Source: Paenibacillus sp. BSR1-1 (GTDB lineage Bacteria > Bacillota > Bacilli > Bacillales > Cytobacillaceae). From it: a stretch of DNA of 64,000 nt. Every line of letters starts with the position of its first letter. Position 1 is the stretch's first letter. The stretch spans positions 78,934-142,933 of the forward strand of contig NZ_JAQMWQ010000013.1 in NCBI RefSeq assembly GCF_030403775.1, in the 5' to 3' direction. Under the pieces are notes generated by a model. It did not search any database and had not been told where the DNA came from. It saw nothing but the letters and a program-made list of their open reading frames with translations. Below are positions 1 to 8,054 of the stretch, one piece after another. Both the position numbers and the translations under genes were made by a program.

Positions 1-1
1 A

Positions 2-496
2 CACAATCTCGAGGCTGTTTTTGAAAAGTCAAACAAGCAATATGAAAGCCAAGCACAACAATTTGGTCAAGATTACAAAGATGAAAAAGTAATTTATACA
101 ATGGCAAGCGGAGCTAACTATGGAATCGCTTACTCCTATGCGATTTGTATCCTGATGGAAATGCAATGGATCCACTCCAATGCCGTTCACTCCGGTGAAT
201 ATTTCCATGGTCCATTCGAAATTATCGATAAGGATGTTCCATTTATTATCCTGCTTGGCTTGGATGAAACCCGTCCTCTTGATGAAAGAGCATTGGATTT
301 CTCGAAAAAATACGGCGAAAAATTGGTCGTTTTAGACGCTAAGGATCTTGATCTGACTGGCATAGACGAAGAATTAAAAGGCTATATTGCTCCGCTGGTA
401 TTAAATAATATTCTACGCAGATATGCTGAACAGCTGTCAGAAGCCCGTAATCATCCTCTGTCAAAAAGACGTTATATGTGGAAAGTGGAATACTAA
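2..496 (+). CDS. SIS-domain sugar-phosphate deglycase/isomerase, C-terminal part (cut by window edge)
   Basis: The reading frame is open from the first bases, so this is the C-terminal ~164 residues of a longer protein; the internal ATG at 101 is not the start. It resembles the C-terminal half of the SIS protein encoded at 1611-2624 (shared SYAxCxLxEMQWI, HxxEFFHG-like and DETRPL segments, and an RRY near the end). SIS proteins of this type act on phosphosugars; the close relative FrlB cleaves fructosamine 6-phosphates to glucose 6-phosphate and an amine. It is convergent with the frl operon. Whether it shares that substrate cannot be told from the fragment. Confidence 0.85.
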   Translation, partial: HNLEAVFEKSNKQYESQAQQFGQDYKDEKVIYTMASGANYGIAYSYAICILMEMQWIHSNAVHSGEYFHGPFEIIDKDVPFIILLGLDETRPLDERALDFSKKYGEKLVVLDAKDLDLTGIDEELKGYIAPLVLNNILRRYAEQLSEARNHPLSKRRYMWKVEY

Positions 497-505
497 TTAT
501 TTGGA

Positions 506-536
506 AGCTCTTGAGTTTAGACTCAGGGGCTTTTTC
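506..536 (+). terminator. Rho-independent terminator of the left-edge SIS gene
   Basis: An 11-bp stem with G-U pairs around a TTAG loop is followed by a run of five T on the plus strand, starting 10 bases after the stop codon. Confidence 0.75.
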
Positions 537-547
537 AATTTAATGAT

Positions 548-651
548 GACCACCGAGCTCTTTTTTCACCTGCCTCGGGCACTCTGAACTCTCCACAGTG
601 ACCGTCGACTTCTTTTTTAACCTATCTCGGGCACTCTGAAAACTTATCTGA
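548..651. repeat. Intergenic tandem array, 52-bp period (2 units)
   Basis: Two imperfect copies start at 548 and 600, exactly 52 bp apart. Each reads roughly GACCNNCGA, a T6 run, then CTCGGGCACTCTGA. The motif resembles the 52-bp units at 37204-37600 (CAGTGACCGTC...T6...CGGGCACTG). It fills the gap between two convergent genes. It has no open frame or promoter that I can see. Confidence 0.75.
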
Positions 652-685
652 AAAAATAACCCGCTCCTTATTAGGAACGGGTTAC
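650..685 (-). terminator. Terminator of the frl operon
   Basis: On the minus strand the inverted repeat AACCCGTTCCTAA/TAAGGAGCGGGTT is followed by a T-rich run (plus-strand A6 at 651-656). It lies about 20 bases beyond the frlD stop codon. Confidence 0.8.
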
Positions 686-704
686 TTCGGGTCCACTCAG
701 AACC

Positions 705-1541
705 TTACCCAATGACAATCCTTTTCTCCCGTTCCTTGCCATGGCCGAATGCGCCAAAGCGTCCGCACGTTTCTGCCGCAGCGGCAGCACCCTTTTGCAT
801 CGCCGTCTTTGCATCACCATGCTGGACATACTCCTTTAAGAACACAGCCACAAATGTATCGCCAGCTCCTAATGTATCAACGACATCAGCCTCGGCAATT
901 CCATGTTCATAAACCTGACGGGAATCTGAAAATACGGATCCTTCTGATCCTCTGGTTACAATCACATTTGGTGTTCCTGCTGCATGAACTTTCGCGATCA
1001 GCGCTTCACACTCTTGCTTCGTTAAATCGCCTCCAGAGAAGATGGCAAATTTGATATGAGGACAAACCAGCTCCAAATACTCATCATCGTACCTTGTTGA
1101 AAAATCAAAGGAAATATCGATGTATTTTTTCAATAAAGGCAGGTCCTTTTCGATATAACTATATACGCTTGTGTGCAGCAATGAGAAAGTACTAATAAAC
1201 TCCAATTCTGCTTCTGCAAAATTCAGTTTTACAAGCTTTTGAACCCCGCCTTTATTCGAGCCTACAAACTTCCGATCGCCATGCTCGTCTAAAGTGACAA
1301 CAGCCTCACCTGATGGTCCAAACACTTTACGAACCTGGGAAACATCGATATTTTCCTGCTTTAACGAACTGACGATATGATCGCCCTCTTCATCATTCCC
1401 GACAATTCCAATATAGGAAACGAACTCGGCGCCATACCGTCTCCAAAATACCGCTACATTGACGGCATTTCCGCCAGGGAACATCTCCCCGCGGTCTTCA
1501 TAGTAATCTACTACGTTATCTCCAACAGCAATTAACTTCAT
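705..1541 (-). CDS. frlD: PfkB-family sugar kinase, fructoselysine 6-kinase type (FrlD)
   Basis: This 278-residue cytoplasmic kinase has the ribokinase/PfkB layout: an N-terminal GDNVVDYY segment and a GGNAVNVA substrate loop, and near the C-terminus DTLGAGDTF, which holds the catalytic aspartate and anion hole. FrlD enzymes phosphorylate fructosamines such as fructoselysine on O6, making the substrate for FrlB. The start at 1541 was chosen because GGGAGG lies 7 bases upstream; an upstream in-frame ATG at 1589 lacks a site. It is the last gene of the operon and follows the deglycase gene, as in the B. subtilis frlB-O-N-M-D locus, although the internal order differs. Confidence 0.85.
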   Translation of the reverse strand: MKLIAVGDNVVDYYEDRGEMFPGGNAVNVAVFWRRYGAEFVSYIGIVGNDEEGDHIVSSLKQENIDVSQVRKVFGPSGEAVVTLDEHGDRKFVGSNKGGVQKLVKLNFAEAELEFISTFSLLHTSVYSYIEKDLPLLKKYIDISFDFSTRYDDEYLELVCPHIKFAIFSGGDLTKQECEALIAKVHAAGTPNVIVTRGSEGSVFSDSRQVYEHGIAEADVVDTLGAGDTFVAVFLKEYVQHGDAKTAMQKGAAAAAETCGRFGAFGHGKEREKRIVIG

Positions 1542-1610
1542 AATTGAATCCTCCCATTCGTTGAATAGCAGAAAGATACAACGAAACATTGTATCTTCCC
1601 GCCAATTATT

Positions 1611-2624
1611 TTAATAAGTTACCGTACGATAATATCTTCTAATCTCTAACGAGTGATTGCGTTTATCTTCTAAATGGACACTGAGTCTTTGAAGCTGCGT
1701 AGATGTAACAATTGGTGATAAATATTTTCTAAACTCTTCGCTGATCCCTTCTAGCTCGTAATCCTTCGTATCAAGGATTGTTACCTTCTTCGTATACTTT
1801 TCTGAAAAGCGCTCCACCCGTTCCATCAGCGGGCGCGTTTCATCTTCACCCGTTAGGAGAATCATGCTTGTGTTTTCATCGACTAACTCCAATGTGCCAT
1901 GGAAAAATTCTGCTGCGTGAATCGACTTTGTTTTGATCCACTGCATTTCCTCCAACACACACATCGCATAGGAGTAAGCGCGGCCCCAAGTTGAACCGGA
2001 TCCTACCACCATATGATAAGGCTCATCTTTATAGGCAACAGCAAATGCTTCTGCCCTAGCTTCGAACTGTTCTTTTACTTCGATTAATTTTTCAGGAAGT
2101 ACCTCTAATTGGGCTGCGAATGTCTCATAGTTAGGGAAATCGCCATTTTTATTCATTAATTTAAAAATCAACAAATAGAGCACTAACTGATTGGAATCGC
2201 TGGCAAAATCATTTTCTGCAAAATTCACAAGCGGAAAATCAACTGTATCAGCAAGCGGCTTATTGTATTCGCCTGTCAAGCCAATCGTTGTCGCTCCCCT
2301 TTCTTTACAGTATTTTGCTGCAGCGACTGTCTCTTCTGTCGTTCCAGATAGTGATGAAAGAATCACAAGAGAATCTGAAGTAAACTGTTTATGATTCTGC
2401 AGCACAAATTCTGCTGCGATTTCCGCATAAGCTGGAATCGTCGATGTCGAGTTAATCATATATTCAAACGGATAAAAGGTTGCTACTGCTCCGCCAGAGC
2501 CAATTAAGAAAATATTCTTAAACCCTTTTTCATAAACCTGGTCCGCAACACGCTCAATTTCCTCTCGAAGGCCCACAGCCCCGCAAGTTACTGTAAGATA
2601 TTTTTCCCTGTTAAAATTCAACAT
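1611..2624 (-). CDS. frlB: SIS-domain fructosamine deglycase (FrlB type)
   Basis: The 337-residue protein has two SIS sugar-isomerase domains (about residues 25-165 and 190-320), with phosphosugar-binding segments such as LIGSGGA and LSSLSGTTEE. FrlB converts fructoselysine 6-phosphate or related fructosamine 6-phosphates to glucose 6-phosphate and the free amine in the cytosol. The ATG at 2624 is preferred because GGGAG lies 8 bases upstream; the GTG at 2633 is too close to it. It lies between the permease and kinase genes of the same operon. A paralogous SIS gene is cut by the left window edge. The exact fructosamine is inferred from context. Confidence 0.85.
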   Translation of the reverse strand: MLNFNREKYLTVTCGAVGLREEIERVADQVYEKGFKNIFLIGSGGAVATFYPFEYMINSTSTIPAYAEIAAEFVLQNHKQFTSDSLVILSSLSGTTEETVAAAKYCKERGATTIGLTGEYNKPLADTVDFPLVNFAENDFASDSNQLVLYLLIFKLMNKNGDFPNYETFAAQLEVLPEKLIEVKEQFEARAEAFAVAYKDEPYHMVVGSGSTWGRAYSYAMCVLEEMQWIKTKSIHAAEFFHGTLELVDENTSMILLTGEDETRPLMERVERFSEKYTKKVTILDTKDYELEGISEEFRKYLSPIVTSTQLQRLSVHLEDKRNHSLEIRRYYRTVTY

Positions 2625-2664
2625 TCCTTTCACTCCCTTTGGTTTATATGCAATACATTATAAT

Positions 2665-2673
2665 ACGTTATAT
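2665..2673. promoter_or_regulatory. ACGTTATAT motif in the frlM-frlB gap
   Basis: The ACGTTATAT word recurs at 5980-5988, and ACGTTATA occurs in reverse orientation at 6026-6033 inside the frl promoter spacer. It may be an operator for a GntR-type regulator such as FrlR (inference). No regulator gene is present in the window. Confidence 0.35.
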
Positions 2674-2706
2674 AATTATTCGAGAAGCAGGGGATATTTC
2701 CCCCTA

Positions 2707-3627
2707 TTATCCCTTGACGCTTCCCTCTGCCAAACCGCGGACAAAAAATTTCTGCATGAAAATAAATATGATTATCAGTGGCAGTGCGGATATAACCAAC
2801 CCAGCCATTAAAACTCCCCAGTTCGTATTAAGCGCATCTTTAAAGACTAATAGACCGGAAGTTATCGGCTTTAATTCTTCTGTTTGAATGAAGAGGATCG
2901 AAAATAAAAACTCGTTCCAAGCATAATAAGCGGTTAAAATTATACCCGTAAACATAATCGGTTTGCTCATTGGCATGTAGATTCTTGCGAATACATCCAA
3001 GCTTGACGCTCCATCCAGAAATGCGGATTCCTCCAGCTCTTTCGGAATCGACAAGAAGAAGGACCGGATTAATAGAACCGTTAATGGAATCCGATAAGCC
3101 GTAAAGGTTAAAATCAGAGCCCAATGCGTATCAAATATCCCCATTTTTTGAACTAATTCATAAAGAGGGATTAAACTGCTCTGAGGTGAAAACATCAGGC
3201 CGGCTGAAACGAAAAGCAGCAGAAATTTGCCGCCTTTAAGTTGATAACGAGTCAACCCAAAAGCACAGGCTGCACTGATTAAAACCGTCAGAATACAGGT
3301 GCCTCCCGTGATAATCAAGCTATTAACGAAGTAGCTGGAAACCCCTTGTTCCCAGGCTGTCGTATAGTTTGAAAAGAGCCATTCTTTCGGAAGTCCCCAG
3401 CTGTCGTTAAAAATCTCAGCTGTATTTTTAAAAGAATTGACAATCATCCAAAATAAAGGATAGGCAATGGCAATAAAGTATAGAGTTAGGAAAAGAAAGA
3501 TTAGTCCGACTGTAATTGATAAGCCTGGCTTTCTTTTGGAAGCCTTAAAGTTTTTATTCGGAAACTTTAAGACCTTTCCGCCGGGACTAACCATTTGTGA
3601 ATCTTCATGTGCTTCCATCGGCTTCAT
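2707..3627 (-). CDS. frlM: ABC sugar transporter inner-membrane permease (FrlM/MalG type)
   Basis: This 306-residue membrane protein has about six hydrophobic segments and the binding-protein-dependent permease loop (EESAFLDGASSLDVFARIYMP), which contacts the ATPase. It is MalG/CUT1-like and pairs with the permease encoded just upstream. The GGGGAGGAG ribosome site overlaps the upstream stop codon and the ATG follows within 3 bases, so translation is probably coupled. No ATPase gene is present; such CUT1 systems commonly use a shared MsmX-type ATPase encoded elsewhere. The substrate is inferred from the deglycase and kinase genes as fructosamines. Confidence 0.85.
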   Translation of the reverse strand: MKPMEAHEDSQMVSPGGKVLKFPNKNFKASKRKPGLSITVGLIFLFLTLYFIAIAYPLFWMIVNSFKNTAEIFNDSWGLPKEWLFSNYTTAWEQGVSSYFVNSLIITGGTCILTVLISAACAFGLTRYQLKGGKFLLLFVSAGLMFSPQSSLIPLYELVQKMGIFDTHWALILTFTAYRIPLTVLLIRSFFLSIPKELEESAFLDGASSLDVFARIYMPMSKPIMFTGIILTAYYAWNEFLFSILFIQTEELKPITSGLLVFKDALNTNWGVLMAGLVISALPLIIIFIFMQKFFVRGLAEGSVKG

Positions 3628-3629
3628 CT

Positions 3630-4505
3630 TTACTCCTCCCCTGTTTTTAAGAACTTATTTTGAATAAAATAGAAAATGAGTGTGATACCCAAAATCACGT
3701 TGGCAATCGCTGAAGCAAACCCAGGTTCATTATCAATAAACGCCTTCTGATATAGATATGTACTAAAAACTTGTGATGAGTTGCTTGGACCACCAGCTGT
3801 TAATACATACACCTCACTGAACACCAAGAAGGAGCCTGTCACCGTATAGATTAATAGAACAAATGTCATTTCTTTTACCTGTGGAACAGTAATGCTGAAA
3901 AAAGTCCGGATTTTCCCTGCTCCATCGATGGTAGCAGCTTCATATAATTCTCCAGGGACTTTTTGAACCGCTAACACATACAACATAACGGTATAACCGA
4001 TACTTTGCCATTGGGAAACGGCAATGACAGCAAAAATTGATGTTTTTGGATTCCCCAGCCATCCTTCCGTCCATTCGCCCAAACCTACCAATCTTAAAAA
4101 GCTATTTAGCAAGCCGACATCTGGATTATAGATAAAGCTAAAGAGGATCCCAATAACCGTCATTGAAATGAGAACCGGGATAAAAAAGGTTGTCCGGAAG
4201 AAGGTGGAAAATCTCCTGAAAATCTTATCTTCTAATATCGCTGCAATCACTAATCCAAGCCCAACCTGGAGGATAACGGAGATAATGGCGTATAGGAGAT
4301 TGTTCTTAAGTACCGTGAAAAAGACGGGATCTTTAAACAAGCGTGTATAGTTATCTAGTGAAACAAAGCTTCTATCTAATGTGAATGGGTTCCATTCATA
4401 AAAGCCATTAATGATATTTCGAACCAATGGATAGTATACAAATAGGGCCAGCATCAATAAGGCAGGTGCCATATATACAAGCGGGATTATTCTCGTTCTA
4501 CGCAT
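3630..4505 (-). CDS. frlN: ABC sugar transporter inner-membrane permease (FrlN/MalF type)
   Basis: The 291-residue protein begins with a short basic stretch and a transmembrane helix (RIIPLVYMAPALLMLALFVYYP), as in MalF-type permeases without the large periplasmic loop. The EAA loop is visible as YEAATIDGAGKIRTFFSITVP. With FrlM it forms the membrane channel for the lipoprotein FrlO. It lies 93 bp downstream of frlO, and a strong hairpin fills that gap. It ends two bases before the frlM start codon. Confidence 0.85.
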   Translation of the reverse strand: MRRTRIIPLVYMAPALLMLALFVYYPLVRNIINGFYEWNPFTLDRSFVSLDNYTRLFKDPVFFTVLKNNLLYAIISVILQVGLGLVIAAILEDKIFRRFSTFFRTTFFIPVLISMTVIGILFSFIYNPDVGLLNSFLRLVGLGEWTEGWLGNPKTSIFAVIAVSQWQSIGYTVMLYVLAVQKVPGELYEAATIDGAGKIRTFFSITVPQVKEMTFVLLIYTVTGSFLVFSEVYVLTAGGPSNSSQVFSTYLYQKAFIDNEPGFASAIANVILGITLIFYFIQNKFLKTGEE

Positions 4506-4540
4506 CTATACCCCTCCCATCAACATCTATGAAAATGCCG

Positions 4541-4570
4541 GGTTAATAGGAAGCTAGTTTCCTATTAACC
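4541..4570 (-). terminator. Intercistronic hairpin between frlO and frlN
   Basis: A perfect 12-bp inverted repeat (GGTTAATAGGAA, 6-base loop, TTCCTATTAACC) lies 29 bases after the frlO stop. There is no U-run in the sense direction, so it is more likely a partial stop or mRNA-stabilising structure that lets the binding protein outnumber the permeases (inference from other ABC operons). Confidence 0.65.
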
Positions 4571-4598
4571 GACACCTTCTAGAATTCATTATTCTTTA

Positions 4599-5876
4599 TT
4601 ACTTCACTTGCTTCGCTGCATCTTGTACGGCCTTCATGATTTGTTCTGGCTTCATCGTGCCGCCAATCAAAGCTTGAACGCCATCGCCATAAGGCTTGAA
4701 AATTCGAGTATCTAATGCGCTGTCTGTCCAGATCAGCATGTTTGGCTGTTCTTTAATCATATCCATCGCTTTTACATCAGCTTCCGTTGCGGTATTGGCA
4801 TTAACCGCTCCTTCAACCGTACTTGGCATACCGGTATCCTTAGCCAATTTTTCACCATTTGCCTTAGAAGTTAAGAATTCTAAGAACTCGACTGCTTCTT
4901 TAGGGTGTTTTGATTTACTGTGAACCATAAATCCTTCTGGAGCACCGATTAAGCCTCCCTGGTCGCCTTTAGCACCATCGATGGTCGGTACTTTAAAGGA
5001 ATCCCATTTAAATGCAGCGTTTTTCATATACGTAATTTCCTGTGTTTCTAGGAACATGATCGCAGCTTTGCCGCCTAGGAATAAGTTTCTCGCTTCATCA
5101 TGTGCAGTTGCATTTGGATTTTCATTAAAGTAAGGGCGTAATTCATCCAGCTTCTTTAATGCCTCAACATAACTAGGATCTGTGAACTCTGCTCCCTTAA
5201 AGCTTAAATCTTTTGCTAACACATCCTGCGGTACAATTCTTTGATTCAATGCTGTTACATAGTGAGCAGCTGCCCATGGTGATTTATTTCCTAAGATGAT
5301 TGGAGTCTGGCCGCTCTTTTTAATGGTTTTAAGTACAGTGATAAACTCATCCCATGTAGTTGGTGCTTTCAAACCTAATTTATCAAATAGATCTTTGTTG
5401 TAGAAGAATAGTTTACTGTCGGTAAATAGTGGAACACCATAGGTTTTGTCATCCTTTTGGAAGAATTTCACCTGTGATGCGATTAAATTGTCTGACCAGG
5501 CCTTGTCATCTTGATAGTATTTTGTAAGGTCTAAAGCTACGCCATCACGGATAAACTTCTGACCATATTCTCCGGCCCAAGTGAAGAAAACATCCGGTGG
5601 ATTCTGGCTTCCAAGAAGTACGTTTGCCTTTTGTTTGTAATCATCGTTTAACGCCGTTACTTGTTCAACATGAACGTCTGGATGCTGCTTTTCAAACTCT
5701 TTAATCACACTATTAAAATATGTTTTGTATGGCTCATTTGGCCAGCGGTAGAAAAATGTGATCGTTTTCTTTCCATTTTCTGATTTGGATGAGGTAGAGC
5801 TGCTTGACGAACATCCTGCTAGTATTAATGACATTACCATGAATATACCAACTGCTAGAGTAAACCAACGTTTCAC
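4599..5876 (-). CDS. frlO: Sugar ABC transporter substrate-binding lipoprotein (FrlO type)
   Basis: The 425-residue protein has a lipoprotein signal peptide (basic KRW start, hydrophobic core, lipobox LAGC at about residues 18-21) followed by a Ser-rich linker and a family 1 extracellular solute-binding fold (FYRWPNEPYKTYF; later PSTVEGAVNANT). It should sit on the outer face of the membrane and deliver the sugar to FrlN-FrlM. I prefer the GTG at 5876 because it is 7 bases from GGGGG; the ATG at 5882 is almost touching it. It is the first gene of the operon. Substrate assignment rests on the linked frlB and frlD genes. Confidence 0.85.
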   Translation of the reverse strand: MKRWFTLAVGIFMVMSLILAGCSSSSSTSSKSENGKKTITFFYRWPNEPYKTYFNSVIKEFEKQHPDVHVEQVTALNDDYKQKANVLLGSQNPPDVFFTWAGEYGQKFIRDGVALDLTKYYQDDKAWSDNLIASQVKFFQKDDKTYGVPLFTDSKLFFYNKDLFDKLGLKAPTTWDEFITVLKTIKKSGQTPIILGNKSPWAAAHYVTALNQRIVPQDVLAKDLSFKGAEFTDPSYVEALKKLDELRPYFNENPNATAHDEARNLFLGGKAAIMFLETQEITYMKNAAFKWDSFKVPTIDGAKGDQGGLIGAPEGFMVHSKSKHPKEAVEFLEFLTSKANGEKLAKDTGMPSTVEGAVNANTATEADVKAMDMIKEQPNMLIWTDSALDTRIFKPYGDGVQALIGGTMKPEQIMKAVQDAAKQVK

Positions 5877-6014
5877 ATACATACCCCCAATTAATTATTC
5901 CTTATACAACTCATCTAAAACGCTTTCATCTTTAAATAGGTTCAGTACTGCAGCTCTTTAGCCTCCCTCTCTATGGAACACGTTATATCTCATGTCCAAT
6001 TGTATTATAAGATT

Positions 6015-6043
6015 ATATTACATACTATAACGTTTGAAGTCAA
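6015..6043 (-). promoter_or_regulatory. SigA-type promoter of the frl operon
   Basis: On the minus strand TTGACT and TAATAT are separated by exactly 17 bases. An ACGTTATA word (6026-6033) sits in the spacer and a copy in the opposite orientation lies downstream at 5980-5988, arranged as expected for repression. The rest of the gap 5877-6236 is AT-rich and I see no gene in it. Confidence 0.6.
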
Positions 6044-6231
6044 TATCGAAATAAGGGGAATTTTCAAATTATTTTTAATACAGCACCCTCTCTATTAATA
6101 AAACTACTATAGGTATACTACGATAGTTTATTTATAAGATAAAATACCATAAAATCAGTAATTATAATAGTTAAAATATTATTAAAATTACAATTGCTTA
6201 TTTCCAATTCCCACAAAGCTGTTATAAAATA

Positions 6232-6258
6232 ACAAAAAGCCAGTCAAATGACTGGCTT
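6232..6258 (-). terminator. Terminator of the licCA-licB-SDR operon
   Basis: The perfect inverted repeat AAGCCAGTCA/TGACTGGCTT with a two-base loop is followed on the minus strand by five T. It lies 15 bases after the SDR stop codon. Confidence 0.85.
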
Positions 6259-6272
6259 CATTAGGAATACTA

Positions 6273-7049
6273 TTAATTTGAATTCGCCGACATCCCGCCA
6301 TCAATCCGATGCTGGCTGCCGCTAATAAAGGAACTATCATCGGAAGCAAGGAATAGTACAAGATTCGCAACATCTATCGGCTCCGCGTAACGGCCGAATG
6401 GAATCAGCCCAGCAAACATTTCCCTTGCCTTTTCTGATTCACCCGGGTTCATTGCCTCTTCAATCGACCTCATCATTCTCGTATTCACACTTGTCGGGTG
6501 AATCGAATTGACCCTTACATTGGCATGTGCCGCTTCATTGGCGGCTGTTTTTGTCAGCCCGACAACAGCATGCTTGGCCGCTACATACGGCCCTAAGTCT
6601 GTATACCCCATCCAGCTGGCATCTGACGCCGTATTAATAATGCTGCCGCTACGTTGTTCCATCATGATCGGCAATACATGCTTTAAGCCTAAAAACACAC
6701 CCCTTACATTGACATTCATCACCTTATCAAAATCCTCAACCGATACATCCACTAACTTGCCAATCGGCCCCTCAATACCGGCATTGTTAAAGAAAATATC
6801 GATTTTTCCAAAATGGTCCATAGTCGTTCTGACATAATTCACAGTGTCCGCTTCCTTAGAAACATCCGCCTGTACAACAAGCACTTCACCGAAAATCACA
6901 AGCTCTTCCTTGGCCTTGAGCAGTTTCTCCTCGGTTTGTCCAACTAAAACAACCTTCGCCCCTTCTCTTAAAAATAACCCGGCCGTTTCAATACCGATGC
7001 CGCCTGCTCCACCCGTAATAATCGCTACTTTTCCATCTAATTTCCCCAT
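6273..7049 (-). CDS. Short-chain dehydrogenase/reductase (SDR), NAD(P)-dependent
   Basis: The 258-residue classical SDR shows the nucleotide-binding TGGAGGIG near residue 13, the NNAG motif, a catalytic serine in the NTASDASWM region, the YVAAK catalytic Tyr-Lys pair and the C-terminal SGSQHRIDGG. The start at 7049 has GAGAGGGG 7 bases upstream. It is the third gene of an operon with a LicB-like transporter and a LicC-LicA fusion, 39 bp after the transporter. That context suggests oxidation or reduction of an amino-alcohol or envelope precursor, but the substrate cannot be read from the sequence. Confidence 0.8.
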   Translation of the reverse strand: MGKLDGKVAIITGGAGGIGIETAGLFLREGAKVVLVGQTEEKLLKAKEELVIFGEVLVVQADVSKEADTVNYVRTTMDHFGKIDIFFNNAGIEGPIGKLVDVSVEDFDKVMNVNVRGVFLGLKHVLPIMMEQRSGSIINTASDASWMGYTDLGPYVAAKHAVVGLTKTAANEAAHANVRVNSIHPTSVNTRMMRSIEEAMNPGESEKAREMFAGLIPFGRYAEPIDVANLVLFLASDDSSFISGSQHRIDGGMSANSN

Positions 7050-7088
7050 TATGTATCCCCTCTCTCCATCAGCCAAAAAGGCAGCAAA

Positions 7089-8054
7089 TTAAGCTGCTGC
7101 CTTTTTGAACAATTTTTTGAAGTTAAGTTCATCTGGATTTGCGACAGTAATAATTGAACCGACTATAATCATGACACTGCAAATGAGCAGTTTTGCTGTA
7201 ACCGGACTTCCAAAGAAGATAAACCCGAAGAAAATCGTCCAAGAAACATAGGTAATATTGAGGGCCATTGCTCTTGTCGGACCAATTTCGTTAATCGCTT
7301 TGTAGTAGCCTAAGTAAGAAACGGCGCCACATAATCCGACTGATGCAATATAGATCATTTCTTTAGACATGATAATGTCACCGACTACCGCATAACCGCC
7401 AAAGATTGGAATGATGATCAATCCGAATACCAAGGCAGACGTGACTTGTCGAATCTGCAGGGCATGCTCTGGTGTTACATCATCCTTCATCCCATAAGCG
7501 CAGATAACACATTCCATCCCCCAGCCAAAAACGGAGCCTAAAGCAAAAATGAACCCTAATGTAGCGTTAGGCCCAAGTCCCCCGCTTGAGTAACCTAAAA
7601 TAAAAATAAAGAGGATACTTACAAAAAGTCCGATCCAGTTTCTGATCGAAAGTTTATCCTTTAACCATAAGAAGGCAAACAAGGCGCCAACAGCCGGATA
7701 GACGGCTGAAATCGAAGCCGTGTACGAAGCCCCGATATATTTTACAGCTAACACGTAACAAGTCATACCGACCGGACCGCCCATTAACGCTGCCAGCATG
7801 ACGTAACGGCCGCTGCGAGTCATCATCTTCGCGAACGAGTTCTTTAGTTCCCCTTTAAACGCCATATAAATCATGACCCATACAGCTGAAAAGGCATCAT
7901 GGAAATAGGTGCTAATCAGCGGAGCTAAAAAGATGATTTTGTCCGTTGACACAAATAAAGTATGTGCTAGGATCACTCCAATAAAAACAGTATCCAATGC
8001 CCACGTTATCGCTGAAATTAAGCCTGCTAATGAACCTTTAGTTTTTGTATTCAA
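7089..8054 (-). CDS. EamA/DMT-family transporter, LicB-like (probable choline or related amine uptake)
   Basis: This 321-residue protein has about ten hydrophobic segments in two EamA halves, as in drug/metabolite transporters. LicB proteins of Haemophilus, Neisseria and Streptococcus pneumoniae belong to this superfamily and take up choline for phosphocholine decoration. The identification rests on the neighbour: its start overlaps the last 17 bp of the LicC-LicA fusion gene, so the two are translationally coupled. Ethanolamine or another amine is a possible alternative substrate. Confidence 0.75.
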   Translation of the reverse strand: MNTKTKGSLAGLISAITWALDTVFIGVILAHTLFVSTDKIIFLAPLISTYFHDAFSAVWVMIYMAFKGELKNSFAKMMTRSGRYVMLAALMGGPVGMTCYVLAVKYIGASYTASISAVYPAVGALFAFLWLKDKLSIRNWIGLFVSILFIFILGYSSGGLGPNATLGFIFALGSVFGWGMECVICAYGMKDDVTPEHALQIRQVTSALVFGLIIIPIFGGYAVVGDIIMSKEMIYIASVGLCGAVSYLGYYKAINEIGPTRAMALNITYVSWTIFFGFIFFGSPVTAKLLICSVMIIVGSIITVANPDELNFKKLFKKAAA

